Counted from the first letter of the stretch, positions 26,734 to 36,191 are shown. The stretch: 64,000 nucleotides of DNA from an uncultured Flavobacteriaceae bacterium (GCA_947501625.1 CANMWN010000001.1:124001-188000), one strand, 5' to 3'. A program made the numbers and translations. Notes: a model not told the origin generated them from the sequence alone.

Positions 26734-28746
26734 TTAGTTTTTACTTAAAACAATTTTTTCAGATTGCTTATTTACTATTTGCTTAAACATTTCTTTAATT
26801 TCGGCATAGTAAGTCGCTGGGATAACATCTTTATTAATTTTAATGTTTGAGGAAACTTGAATTTTTGACCCTTGTTGTTTAACAGAATATGTAAATATTC
26901 CTAAATCATCATTCATACCAACAGCAATACTTTCTGGTAAAGTTTCGACAGTATAACTTTCAGGTAATTGAATTGAAACATTTAATTTTTCTTCAATAGG
27001 AGTCCCAAAATCTATTGGATAATCTCTTTTATCTAATTTAAAAGGATTTTCTTTGGTTGCAGAAAATAATAATGGTGTTATATACATTTTATCTCCAATA
27101 ACTTCCACTCCATCTTCTTTTTCAAACTTGTACAAAACAGCAACAGGTTTTGATAAATCATTTACATTTGATGCTTTGAAATTAATAATCTCAATATCAT
27201 CATTGTTCTCTTCGGTTTTTAATATAACATCCTCTTCTTTAATATTTCCAAATCTATTTCGATAACGTAATGCAGCATAGTTTTTATATTTTTTTCTATT
27301 CATACCCTCAACCAATCCATCTTCAGAAATTTTATATAACAAATTAGATTCTTCAATAGACACTGTAGATGATCCTAAATTCACAAAATCTATACTTTTA
27401 TCAGATCTAACTACAGCACCTTGCCAATTCAAGGCTCTAAGTGGAAGAACATTTGGCAAACTATATTTTTCAGATGCATCTAATAACACATTTCCTTCAG
27501 GTGTTTCAGCATATACCACTACATAATTGAAACCAGAGATTGTTGGGAAAGAAGGAACTCCATTATTACGTGTACTCACTAAAACAGGATTAGCCGTAAC
27601 TCCCAATTCTCTTAATACTGCCACCAATGTTAAATTGACATCAACAATATTTCCTACACCTTCTTTATATGCTTTTTTCAAGCCTTTTTCAACTCCATTA
27701 CCAGTAAAATTATTCCATTTTATTTTGCTTTTTACATATTCTAATGCACCATAAATTTTAGCAGTAACTGTTGTCAAAGAACCCTTTAAAGTTGACATAT
27801 CATCACTTAAATGATTAGTTTTATTAAGTTCTCCGCCAAATTTAGGGCTTAAAATTATAGTTTTGGCTACATCTGCCCAAGTTTCAGAATAATATTTAAT
27901 TGGTTTGTTTGGCCATTTAACAGAAGATAGTTCATATTTAATGATTGACCTATAATTGTTAATGTTATTAACATACTGTTCTTCTATTAATGCAGGTATA
28001 TTAGATTTTTCTATTTTAGTAACGTCAATATAAAATTCAAAATCATACTCGTAAGAATTTGATTCTCCTGTAATACCGCCAGGTCTAGAGTCTCTATAGG
28101 TTGTTGTAACCTTTTTCTTCTTTCTATCTCCTTTAAATTCATTTATTGGTAAATATCCTAATTGTTTAACAACATATCGATAATATTCAGGAATCTCAAT
28201 ACTTGATTCAAACTTTTTAACTGGAATTGGATATTGTATAATTACATCATCAATACTTTTATAAGGCGAGGTGATTTTATATTGCCATTCAATCACACAT
28301 CCTTTAGTAATATTAGGCATCGTAAATTTTTTATAAGACCAATACTTATTTTTTTGCTCTTTAAAAACACTTTTTTTACTTAATTTTTCTTCTTTAATTT
28401 TCCCTCCAACCAAAGTAAATGTTTTTGCATCTTTCACACTCACTTTTTCTGATTCTCCACTATCTGGAGAATAGAATTTTATTTGTTTAGTTGCCCAATC
28501 ATAACCATCTTTATTATAAATTTTAATTCTTTCATGCACTTCAGTTATAACCACAAATCCTTTCGCTTGATCATAATCAAAATATGTTCTTCTCTTCTTG
28601 TATAAATACGCTGCATTGGCAGTAGAATCTAAGGGGTAAAATTTTTCTTGTAATTCTTCCTTAGATACTTTTCCTACTTTATAATTTTGCGAATATCCAT
28701 GAGTAATTACACTTAGAACTATTAATAAAGTTAGTAGTTTTTTCAT
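26734..28746 (-). CDS. DUF3857 protein with a degenerate transglutaminase-like domain
   Basis: 670 residues, secreted (signal peptide to about residue 20, SQNYKVGKVS). The N-terminal DUF3857 domain has a YDQAKGFVVITEVHERIKIY pattern. The transglutaminase-like domain lies near residues 330-420. Its catalytic positions look lost: where the paralogue next door has YGDCK, this one has GNIVDVN; the His region reads GFNYVVVY; only the Asp of LLDAS remains. It is probably a binding or structural domain. It begins 1 bp after the paralogue's stop codon, so the two are one operon. Confidence 0.85.
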   Translation of the reverse strand: MKKLLTLLIVLSVITHGYSQNYKVGKVSKEELQEKFYPLDSTANAAYLYKKRRTYFDYDQAKGFVVITEVHERIKIYNKDGYDWATKQIKFYSPDSGESEKVSVKDAKTFTLVGGKIKEEKLSKKSVFKEQKNKYWSYKKFTMPNITKGCVIEWQYKITSPYKSIDDVIIQYPIPVKKFESSIEIPEYYRYVVKQLGYLPINEFKGDRKKKKVTTTYRDSRPGGITGESNSYEYDFEFYIDVTKIEKSNIPALIEEQYVNNINNYRSIIKYELSSVKWPNKPIKYYSETWADVAKTIILSPKFGGELNKTNHLSDDMSTLKGSLTTVTAKIYGALEYVKSKIKWNNFTGNGVEKGLKKAYKEGVGNIVDVNLTLVAVLRELGVTANPVLVSTRNNGVPSFPTISGFNYVVVYAETPEGNVLLDASEKYSLPNVLPLRALNWQGAVVRSDKSIDFVNLGSSTVSIEESNLLYKISEDGLVEGMNRKKYKNYAALRYRNRFGNIKEEDVILKTEENNDDIEIINFKASNVNDLSKPVAVLYKFEKEDGVEVIGDKMYITPLLFSATKENPFKLDKRDYPIDFGTPIEEKLNVSIQLPESYTVETLPESIAVGMNDDLGIFTYSVKQQGSKIQVSSNIKINKDVIPATYYAEIKEMFKQIVNKQSEKIVLSKN

Positions 28747-28747
28747 T

Positions 28748-30655
28748 CTATTGTTTTTTGATTAATACTATTTTAGAGTTGTCTGCTCTAGTTATTTTTT
28801 TTCTGAAATTTCTATATTCTTTATAAGCTTCTTTAGGGTATTGCCCGTTTTTAATAAGAATTTCTCTTTTGTATTTGAGTTGAGTATCCGAAACTTTATC
28901 GATAGTTAATTTATAAGTACCAAACTCAGTTTCAAGATTCACATTATTACTTATTGCCTCAATGGAATATTGTTCAGGTAAATTAACAACTACTTCATCT
29001 ACATCATAATAACCAAATGATATATTTACTGGTAATTTTCTATCGCGCATTCTTTTTGGTGCTTTCTCAGAAACATTAAAAGCATTGATAGGAAAAATTA
29101 AACGTTCTCCTGTTTTAACAGCATAGTTAGTTGCCGAAAATGACACTTTTTCTTCAAATTTTCCTTCCTTTTTATTATTTATTATTTCTGCAGATTTAAT
29201 ATTCATATTATTGATATTATCCCAGAAATTTTTAAATAATTCTTCTTTCTCTTTAGGTGATGCTTGTTCGTAATGAATATGATTATCAAATTGTGTCCCT
29301 TTCATTTCTACGTTTACTTGAGCCTTCATATTTCCATCATTATCTAATGAATATGAACCAAAAATCTTTTGCATATTTTCCTTTTCATCATATACTCGAG
29401 TATGTTTTAATTCACCTCCTTCTGGTGTGATTATCACTACATCTCTATCATCAGTAAAATCTCCGATATCACCAAAAGAAGAACTTTGACTTGTACATTC
29501 CAACCAGTAATCTTTACCCTCAATAGGCAAATACAAAATCATATGATTTCCTTCAGGAGCAGCAACATTTGCATCAACATCTCTTTTAACACCTGAATAT
29601 AAGAATGCATGATAAGATTCGATACCTACTTCTTTGAGCAATGCTGAAGTATAATTGGTTAATGCTTTACAATCTCCATAACTCAAATTTTCTACAGCAC
29701 TAGCTTGCATAGGTTTAAAACCTCCAACACCAACTTGAATACTTATATACCTCACCTTACTTTGTACATATTCATAAACAATTTTTGCTTTTTCTACAGG
29801 ATCATCTGTAATACTAGTAAGTGATTTAATTTTCAATTTTGCTGATTCAGGCAAATCTAATGTTGAAGCAATTAAGTTTCTATAATACCATTCTCCAAAT
29901 TCTTTCCAATTATTTGCAACACCATCTACTCCTTCTAGATTATATTTATTGAGGCCAAATTTTACTGTTGGAAGAAAATCAAAAATTGGTGGCGCTAGCA
30001 ATTCTTTTTTCATTGCCTTAATATTTTTGGTTATATATGATAACCTTCCTTTTTCTTCAACAACTTCAATATCATAACCGTCAAAATTTTTCTCTGATTT
30101 TCTTAAAACAAAACCTTCAGGGTAATTAATTGTAAATATTGATTTTTCAATACTTTTATAGTAAGAAGAAGCATAAATCCAACTTGGAATAAATGCTGTA
30201 TTAGATGTTTTATATTGATATTGATAATGCACTGTATATGGATATGTAGTAGGTATATAATCATAGTGGATTGCTCTACTATCAGAAAACAAATCACTCC
30301 CTGAAGCACTATAATCTTTAAAGTCTTTTTTACGAATCTTCTTTATTTCATTACCAAATGCATCAAAATAAGTTGCTGTAACTTTTTGAACCCTACTAGT
30401 TTTATCGTAATATATAGTTATATCTGCATAATCATCTGCCAACTTATTAAGAATGGTAAAAACACCATCAATATTAATTATCATTTCTTGTTGCGATATA
30501 ATATCTACCGTCATTTTATCTAATCGTTCAACTACATTGGCATTTTCTCTTAAATCAGTTGGTATTGTAAGAAAATTATAATCACTATTATTCTGAGAAT
30601 AGGTGGTGAAAAAAATAAAAAAGATAAAAAAAGTGGAAAGTATATTCTTTAGCAT
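28748..30655 (-). CDS. DUF3857 and transglutaminase domain protein
   Basis: About 635 residues. The best start is the ATG at 30655 (MLKNILSTFFIFFIFFTTYS, a signal peptide); the reading frame extends 6 nt further to a TTG. DUF3857 covers roughly residues 45-210 (IINIDGVFTILNKLADDYAD, then FDAFGNEIKKIRKKDFKDYS). A transglutaminase-like domain follows with catalytic Cys in LSYGDCKALTNYTSALLKEV, His in GNHMILYLP and an acidic residue in DYWLECTSQ. Then comes a DUF3858-like C-terminal region. The substrate is unknown; the protein is periplasmic or surface-exposed. First gene of an operon with its degenerate paralogue. Confidence 0.88.
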   Translation of the reverse strand: MLKNILSTFFIFFIFFTTYSQNNSDYNFLTIPTDLRENANVVERLDKMTVDIISQQEMIINIDGVFTILNKLADDYADITIYYDKTSRVQKVTATYFDAFGNEIKKIRKKDFKDYSASGSDLFSDSRAIHYDYIPTTYPYTVHYQYQYKTSNTAFIPSWIYASSYYKSIEKSIFTINYPEGFVLRKSEKNFDGYDIEVVEEKGRLSYITKNIKAMKKELLAPPIFDFLPTVKFGLNKYNLEGVDGVANNWKEFGEWYYRNLIASTLDLPESAKLKIKSLTSITDDPVEKAKIVYEYVQSKVRYISIQVGVGGFKPMQASAVENLSYGDCKALTNYTSALLKEVGIESYHAFLYSGVKRDVDANVAAPEGNHMILYLPIEGKDYWLECTSQSSSFGDIGDFTDDRDVVIITPEGGELKHTRVYDEKENMQKIFGSYSLDNDGNMKAQVNVEMKGTQFDNHIHYEQASPKEKEELFKNFWDNINNMNIKSAEIINNKKEGKFEEKVSFSATNYAVKTGERLIFPINAFNVSEKAPKRMRDRKLPVNISFGYYDVDEVVVNLPEQYSIEAISNNVNLETEFGTYKLTIDKVSDTQLKYKREILIKNGQYPKEAYKEYRNFRKKITRADNSKIVLIKKQ

Positions 30656-30706
30656 TGGCAATTAGTTAAACTGCAATGTAAGAATATTAAATAAATTGAG
30701 GGAATT

Positions 30707-31159
30707 TCAAACTCTATTTTTTGAATCTATAATAATAGTAACAGGCCCATCATTTAGGAGAGAAACTTTCATATCGGCACCAAAAATTCCTGTACCAACT
30801 TTTTTACCTAAATTATTTTCAATTGTTGTAACAAATTTTTCATATAACGGAACAGAAATGTCAGGTTGTGCAGCCTTCAAATAAGACGGTCTATTTCCTT
30901 TTTTTGTACTTGCTTGTAGTGTAAATTGGCTTACTACTATAATTTCTCCTTCTACATCCAGCAATGATTTATTCATTACATCATTTTCATCATTAAAAAT
31001 CCGAAGGTTCAAAATCTTTTTAGTTAACCAATCAATATCTTCTTGATTATCAGAGTTTTCAATTCCCAACAAAATCAACAATCCAGCATCAATTTTACTA
31101 ATTACTTTTGCTTCAACAACTACACTCGCCTCTTTAACTCTTTGAATAACTACTTTCAT
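30707..31159 (-). CDS. dtd: D-aminoacyl-tRNA deacylase
   Basis: Removes D-amino acids mischarged on tRNA. The 150 residues start MKVVIQRVKEASVVV and contain the active-site SQFTLQASTKKGNRPSY and the cross-subunit NDGPVTIIID (Gly-cisPro motif). The length is exactly typical. It is 11 bp downstream of rsgA, in the same operon. Confidence 0.96.
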   Translation of the reverse strand: MKVVIQRVKEASVVVEAKVISKIDAGLLILLGIENSDNQEDIDWLTKKILNLRIFNDENDVMNKSLLDVEGEIIVVSQFTLQASTKKGNRPSYLKAAQPDISVPLYEKFVTTIENNLGKKVGTGIFGADMKVSLLNDGPVTIIIDSKNRV

Positions 31160-31170
31160 AAAATTAATAA

Positions 31171-32109
31171 TTATTCATAACTGTTAACTCTATAGTGTTC
31201 ATCATCTTTCTTTAGCATTTGCAAATAACTAAAATATCTCGATGGTGCAATTTTATCATTTTCCAGTGCTTCCTTTACTGCGCACTTTGGTTCTTTTTGA
31301 TGTAAACAATTATTGAATTTGCAATCTTTTTTCAATTCAAATAACTCAGGGAAGTAATCTGTAATCTGATGCGGTTCAAAATCTACAACTCCAAATCCTT
31401 TAATTCCAGGTGTATCGATGATAAATCCGCCAAAAGATAATTCATGCATCTCAGCAAAAGTAGTGGTGTGTTGCCCTTGTTTATGTTGCAACGATGTTTC
31501 TGCAGTTTTTATATTTAGTGACGGTTCAATGGTATTTATCAAAGTACTTTTACCAACACCCGAATGACCAGAAAACATGGTTGTCCTATCTTTCATCAGT
31601 TCTTTAACAGCCTCGATATTAATATTCTCGGTAGCAGATACTTCTATACATATATATCCTATTTTCTCATAAATATCAATTAGTTCTTCTAATAATTCCA
31701 ATTGATGTTCATCATAAGAATCAATCTTATTAAATAATAAAACTGCACTAATGTTATAGGCTTCAGCAGTTGCTAAAAAACGGTCAATAAATCCAGGAAA
31801 TGTTGGAGGATTATCGATAGTAACCATTAAAAATGCAATATTAATATTGGCAGCAATTATATGTGTTTGTTTAGAAAGATTTACAGATTTTCTAACTATA
31901 TAATTTTTCCTATCATGAATATTATTAATTACACCTGTCTCTTTATTCTCTTCCAATTCAAAATCAACAATATCACCTACCGAAATTGGGTTGGTGCTTT
32001 TAATCCCTTTAATACGAAACTTACCTCGAATTCTACATTCAAAATACTTCTTATCATCGGTTCTAACGATATACCAACTTCCAGTAGATTTTGTAACAAT
32101 ACCTGTCAT
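31171..32109 (-). CDS. rsgA: Ribosome small-subunit-dependent GTPase RsgA
   Basis: Late 30S maturation GTPase. The 312 residues show an N-terminal OB fold (GSWYIVRTDDKKYFECRIRG), then a circularly permuted GTPase: G4 LLFNKID, G5 EVSATE, G1 FSGHSGVGKSTLIN and G3 DTPGIKGFG. The C-terminal zinc module has C-x4-C-x-H-x5-C (CKFNNCLHQKEPKC). It lies 44 bp after the aromatic operon on the same strand, so it may be at the end of that transcript. Confidence 0.96.
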   Translation of the reverse strand: MTGIVTKSTGSWYIVRTDDKKYFECRIRGKFRIKGIKSTNPISVGDIVDFELEENKETGVINNIHDRKNYIVRKSVNLSKQTHIIAANINIAFLMVTIDNPPTFPGFIDRFLATAEAYNISAVLLFNKIDSYDEHQLELLEELIDIYEKIGYICIEVSATENINIEAVKELMKDRTTMFSGHSGVGKSTLINTIEPSLNIKTAETSLQHKQGQHTTTFAEMHELSFGGFIIDTPGIKGFGVVDFEPHQITDYFPELFELKKDCKFNNCLHQKEPKCAVKEALENDKIAPSRYFSYLQMLKKDDEHYRVNSYE

Positions 32110-32153
32110 ACAACAAAGATGCGTAAAATTATTGACCTAAAAATTTACAACAC

Positions 32154-33236
32154 TTAGCCTTTAATTATTTTTTCTTGATGGTTTATACTTTCTTGATGAA
32201 TTGCTTTAAACATTTTTAAAACAAATTCTTCACTTAAACCTTTGCTCTCACCTTCCAAAATCATGTTTCCTAATATCTCATTCCAACGTTTAGATTGTAA
32301 TACAGCAACATTCATTTCTTTTTTTAACAATCCAATTTTATCAGCAACTTTCATTCTTTTCCCCATCAATTCAATTAATTGATCATCCACTACATTGATT
32401 TGTGCTCTCAAATTCTCTAAAGATTCTTTGTAATTAGAATCTGTAACCGTTTCTTTCCTGATTTTCAAATCCTCCATAATTTGCTTTAAAGTATTTGGTG
32501 TTACTTGTTGAGCAGCATCACTCCAAGCATTGTCAGGATCAATATGAGTTTCAATCATCAATCCATCAAAGTTTAAATCAAGTGCAGTTTGAGAAACATC
32601 AAATATCATATCTCTTTTTCCAGTAATATGTGAAGGATCACAGATTAACGGCAAATCAGGAAATCTGTTTTGAAACTCAATTGCCAATTGCCATTCTGGA
32701 ATATTTCTATATTTTGATTTTTCATAAGTCGAAAATCCTCTATGAATTGCACCTAAGTTTTTAATTCCCGCAGCATATAATCGTTCTATTCCTCCTAACC
32801 ATAATGCCAAATCAGGATTAACAGGATTTTTTACTAAGACAATTTTGTCTGTTCCTTGCAGTGCATCGGCAATCTCTTGCATAATAAAAGGTGAAACCGT
32901 AGAACGTGCTCCAATCCATAATAAATCAACATCATTTTCAATAGCCAACTTAACATGTGCAGCATTTGCTACTTCAGTGCAAGTTTTCATTCCAGTTTCT
33001 TCTTTTACTTTTTTCAACCAATTTAAACCAAGCGCCCCAACACCTTCAAAGTTTCCTGGTCGTGTTCTTGGTTTCCAAATTCCCGCTCTATAATAATTTA
33101 CATCAGAATCTTTTAATTCGTGTGCAATTTTCAAAACTTGCTCTTCAGTTTCTGCACTACAAGGCCCTGCTATTACTAGTGGATGTGCTAATTTCATATC
33201 ATCCAACCATGTTCTTAATTCTTTTGTATTCTTCAT
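32154..33236 (-). CDS. Bifunctional DAHP synthase / chorismate mutase
   Basis: Joins two steps of aromatic amino-acid synthesis: phosphoenolpyruvate plus erythrose-4-phosphate to DAHP, and chorismate to prephenate. Residues ~1-260 are an AroA(G)-type DAHP synthase of the KDO8P-synthase-like class: HPLVIAGPCSAETEEQVL, YRAGIWKPRTRPGNFEG, VKNPVNPDLALWLGG, ICDPSHITGKRD. Residues ~270-360 are an AroQ-type chorismate mutase (LRAQINVVDDQLIELMGKRM, KIGLLKKEMNV, FVLKMFKAIHQESI). It is the last of four genes under the Phe/Tyr attenuator. Confidence 0.95.
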   Translation of the reverse strand: MKNTKELRTWLDDMKLAHPLVIAGPCSAETEEQVLKIAHELKDSDVNYYRAGIWKPRTRPGNFEGVGALGLNWLKKVKEETGMKTCTEVANAAHVKLAIENDVDLLWIGARSTVSPFIMQEIADALQGTDKIVLVKNPVNPDLALWLGGIERLYAAGIKNLGAIHRGFSTYEKSKYRNIPEWQLAIEFQNRFPDLPLICDPSHITGKRDMIFDVSQTALDLNFDGLMIETHIDPDNAWSDAAQQVTPNTLKQIMEDLKIRKETVTDSNYKESLENLRAQINVVDDQLIELMGKRMKVADKIGLLKKEMNVAVLQSKRWNEILGNMILEGESKGLSEEFVLKMFKAIHQESINHQEKIIKG

Positions 33237-33255
33237 TATCTATTTGTTTTGGCTA

Positions 33256-34104
33256 TTAATTTATGCCGTTTAAAATTTGTTTTATATAGTTTGTATTTTC
33301 CATTTCGTTATAAATTTCTTGGAATTTATCTTGCATCATCAACTCTTTAAAATTTTGTAAGTTGTTGATATATTCCTCCAAAGTTTCTACGACATTCTCT
33401 TTATTTTGTTCAAAAATCGGTGTCCACATTGCTGGCGAACTTTTTGCTAATCTCACAGTAGATTCAAACCCAGAACCTGCCATATCAAAAATATCACGTT
33501 CATTTTTCTCTTTATCTATTACCGTTTTACCTAACATAAATGAACTTATATGTGATAAATGAGACATGTATGCTATGTGTTTATCATGAGATTTTGGGTC
33601 CATATAACGGATTCTCATTCCAATATTTGAAAAAATAGAAAGTGCTTTTTCTTGTAGTTTAAATGCTGTTTTTTCAACTTCGCAAATAATATTGGTCTTG
33701 TTTAAAAACAATCCTTTCTTAGCTGCATTAGGTCCAGAAAATTCAGTTCCAGCAATTGGATGAGTTGCCAAAAAATTTCTTCTTTTTGGATGATTTTTCA
33801 AAGCTTCACAAATTAATTCTTTAGTTGATCCAACATCAATTACTAAAGTAGTATCATTCACTTCATCTAATACTTTTGGAATAACCGCCAATTGCACATC
33901 AACAGGAATAGAGACGATAACTATATCAGCATTTTTCAAGTCTTCAAATGTTGATTCATGTTGTACAACTCCTAATTCTAATGCTTCTTGTAAATGTTTT
34001 TGATTTGCATCAATTCCAAAAATAGAAGCGTTCGGAAACTTCTCTTGAATATCTAATGATAAACTTCCGCCTATTAAACCAACACCTATTATAAATATAT
34101 TCAT
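33256..34104 (-). CDS. tyrA: Prephenate dehydrogenase
   Basis: Oxidative decarboxylation of prephenate to 4-hydroxyphenylpyruvate for tyrosine. The 282 residues carry the NAD(P)-binding IIGVGLIGGSLSLDI, acidic GIDANQ, IVSIPVDVQL and VGSTK. The catalytic block LATHPIAGTEFSGPNAA is diagnostic of TyrA. A C-terminal helical dimer domain follows with no ACT domain, so no direct Tyr feedback domain is present. It is third in the operon, 42 bp after the aminotransferase, and a palindromic repeat lies in that gap. Confidence 0.95.
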   Translation of the reverse strand: MNIFIIGVGLIGGSLSLDIQEKFPNASIFGIDANQKHLQEALELGVVQHESTFEDLKNADIVIVSIPVDVQLAVIPKVLDEVNDTTLVIDVGSTKELICEALKNHPKRRNFLATHPIAGTEFSGPNAAKKGLFLNKTNIICEVEKTAFKLQEKALSIFSNIGMRIRYMDPKSHDKHIAYMSHLSHISSFMLGKTVIDKEKNERDIFDMAGSGFESTVRLAKSSPAMWTPIFEQNKENVVETLEEYINNLQNFKELMMQDKFQEIYNEMENTNYIKQILNGIN

Positions 34105-34112
34105 ACTATTTT

Positions 34113-34143
34113 GATGAGATTCTGAAACAAGTTCAGAATGACG
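34113..34143. repeat. Intergenic palindromic repeat inside the aromatic operon
   Basis: GATTCTGAAACAAGTTCAGAA then TGACG. The arms TTCTGAA and TTCAGAA flank ACAAG, so it can form a hairpin in the mRNA between the aminotransferase and tyrA. It shares its frame with the copies at 14226 and 24380. Confidence 0.55.
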
Positions 34144-34146
34144 TTT

Positions 34147-35289
34147 TTAAATTCTACTTATTGCTTCTTTTATTTTTTCTTCATTTATACATAATGAAAA
34201 TCGAATGTAACCTTCGCCTTTGCTTCCAAAAATTGTTCCTGGAGCAACAAATATGTTATTTTGATATAACAAATCGTCAACAACTTCTTCTGATTTTTTT
34301 CCAATTGATAATTTTGCCCAAACAAACATTCCTGAAGTGTTTTTATCAAAAGTACAATTCAATTTTTCAGCTAATTCCCAAATTAATTTTCTTCTCTTTT
34401 CGTATGTATCATTCAATTTTGCAAACCAATCATTTGACATTTCTAGTGCAGCAATTGCACCTTTTTGAATTCCATAAAACATTCCTGAATCCATTTGAGT
34501 TTTCACTTTCAATATCTCATCTAAAAACTCTTCTTTACCTATTAGCATTCCAACTCTCCAGCCAGCCATATTAAAAGATTTACTTAGCGAATTTAATTCC
34601 AAAGCTACTTCTTTTGCACCATCAACTTGTAAAATACTTAGAGGTTCATCATTCAGGATAAAACTATAAGGGTTATCATTTACTATCATAATGTCGTGCT
34701 TCTTTCCAAAAGAAATTAAGTTTTCAAAGGTCTGTTTTAATGCATTTGCACCAGTTGGCATATGTGGATAATTCACCCACATAATTTTGACTTTCGTCAA
34801 ATTCATTTTTTCTAGTTCATTAAAATTTGGCTGGTAATTATTTCTTTCATCTAATTCATAATATACTGGTTTCGCTCCTGCTAAATTTGTTACAGAACTA
34901 TAGGTAGGGTAACCAGGATTTGGAATTAAAACCTCATCACCTTCATTCAACAAAGCCATAGAAATATGCATAATCCCTTCCTTGCTTCCCATAAGTGGCA
35001 AAACTTCATTTTCAGAATTTACATTAACATTAAACTTCTTTTTATAGAAATTTGCCACAGCATTTCTAAATTCAGGAAGACCTTGATAACTTTGATATTT
35101 ATGTGCATTTACATCATTCAAACTATTTTGAATTGCTTGAATAACTTCATCTGAAGGTTTCAAGTCAGGACTTCCAATTCCAATATTAATAATTGGTTTT
35201 CCTTGAGAAATTAAACCTCTTACTTCTCTCAATTTTTTGGAAAAATAATATTCTTGTACTGTATCTAAACGGTCTGCAAACTCAATCAT
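34147..35289 (-). CDS. PLP-dependent aminotransferase (aromatic/aspartate type)
   Basis: 380 residues, fold-type I class I/II. Motifs: INIGIGSPDLKPSD, YQSYQGLPEFR, PNPGYPTYSSV, VNYPHMPTGA, NDNPYSFIL and the PLP lysine in LNSLSKSFNMAGWRVGML, with the carboxylate-binding Arg in GYIRFSLC. Placed between pheA and tyrA, the likely job is the final amination of phenylpyruvate and 4-hydroxyphenylpyruvate to Phe and Tyr. Its start overlaps the pheA stop by 4 bp, so translation is coupled. Confidence 0.9.
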   Translation of the reverse strand: MIEFADRLDTVQEYYFSKKLREVRGLISQGKPIINIGIGSPDLKPSDEVIQAIQNSLNDVNAHKYQSYQGLPEFRNAVANFYKKKFNVNVNSENEVLPLMGSKEGIMHISMALLNEGDEVLIPNPGYPTYSSVTNLAGAKPVYYELDERNNYQPNFNELEKMNLTKVKIMWVNYPHMPTGANALKQTFENLISFGKKHDIMIVNDNPYSFILNDEPLSILQVDGAKEVALELNSLSKSFNMAGWRVGMLIGKEEFLDEILKVKTQMDSGMFYGIQKGAIAALEMSNDWFAKLNDTYEKRRKLIWELAEKLNCTFDKNTSGMFVWAKLSIGKKSEEVVDDLLYQNNIFVAPGTIFGSKGEGYIRFSLCINEEKIKEAISRI

Positions 35290-36110
35290 ATTCTTCCGTT
35301 TTTATATTCACCTAAAATTTTAAATTCCAGTGCCATAATTTCAATAATTTTTACTGCTTTTTCATAATCTTTATAATCATCAAAAGTTACATCAACAAAG
35401 AAGGCGTATTTCCAAGGTGTTTCAATTTTAGGCAATGACTGAATCTTCGTTAAATTCATTTTACAATCACTCATCACATTTAAAACAGTTGCTAAACTTC
35501 CTCTTTTATGATCCAATACAAATTTTAATGATGCTTTATTAATTTCACTTTTCCCATTTTCAGGCTTTGAAGTTTGAAGAATTACAAAGCGAGTTGAATT
35601 ATCTTTTATAGTTTGAATTTCGTCTTCAATAATTTCTAATTCAAAAATTTCTGCCGCCAATTTTGGTCCAATTGCAGCAACGCCTTTTAACTTATTTTCT
35701 GAAATTCTTTTTGCTACTGCCGATGTATCCACATCTTCAATCAACTTGATGTGCTCATGATTTTTAAAGAACTCTTTACATTGCAATAACGCCATAGGAT
35801 GCGAGCAAACCTCAGTAATATCTTTAATTTGTTGATTAGCTAGCGCCATTAATTGATGTTGAATATTCAAATAATATTCACCTGAAATATGCAAGTTATA
35901 CTTATCCATCAATGCATAGTTAGGAATAATAGATCCTGCAATTGTGTTCTCGAGTGCCATGATTGCCTGGTCACTTGTTCCATTAATCAAACTATCAACC
36001 AAAATATCAAAAGACAAGCATTCATTTAATTGAATATTATCTCCAAAATAGTTTTGCGCAACTATATGATGATTTGAACCTTTTATTCCTTGTATGGCTA
36101 TTTTTTTCAT
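35286..36110 (-). CDS. pheA: Prephenate dehydratase
   Basis: Converts prephenate to phenylpyruvate for phenylalanine. In 274 residues: a catalytic domain (IAIQGIKGSNHHIVAQNYFG, ALENTIAGSI, HPMALLQCKEF, DNSTRFVIL with the key Thr-Arg-Phe) and an ACT domain from about residue 190 (LDHKRGSLATVLNVM). The ACT motif that is usually ESRP reads QSLP (LTKIQSLPK), so classical Phe feedback may be weak or altered. It is the first enzyme gene after the leader peptide and attenuator. The attenuator hairpin ends 10 bp before the ATG. Confidence 0.95.
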   Translation of the reverse strand: MKKIAIQGIKGSNHHIVAQNYFGDNIQLNECLSFDILVDSLINGTSDQAIMALENTIAGSIIPNYALMDKYNLHISGEYYLNIQHQLMALANQQIKDITEVCSHPMALLQCKEFFKNHEHIKLIEDVDTSAVAKRISENKLKGVAAIGPKLAAEIFELEIIEDEIQTIKDNSTRFVILQTSKPENGKSEINKASLKFVLDHKRGSLATVLNVMSDCKMNLTKIQSLPKIETPWKYAFFVDVTFDDYKDYEKAVKIIEIMALEFKILGEYKNGRI

Positions 36111-36118
36111 TTTTTAAT

Positions 36119-36148
36119 CAAAAAAAAAGCCTCGATATTTCGAGACTT
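36119..36148 (-). terminator. Attenuator terminator in the Phe/Tyr operon leader
   Basis: On the minus strand AGTCTCGA (36147-36140), loop AATA, TCGAGGCT (36135-36128) and then a run of eight T. This is an 8-bp stem with one G-U pair and a T tract. It sits upstream of, not after, the pheA gene, and so can only act as an attenuator. Confidence 0.85.
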
Positions 36149-36191
36149 CCAGTATATTATTTTCAGTTAACAATACGATACAAAGTCTCAA
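36140..36191 (-). promoter_or_regulatory. Antiterminator pairing of the Phe/Tyr attenuator
   Basis: TTGAGACTT (36191-36183) can pair over 9 bp, with one U-G wobble, to AAGTCTCGA (36148-36140), which is the 5' arm of the terminator. The two structures exclude each other. The leader-peptide stop codon (36190-36188) is inside the first arm. A ribosome at the stop would therefore block the antiterminator, and one stalled upstream at Phe/Tyr codons would leave it free. Confidence 0.8.
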
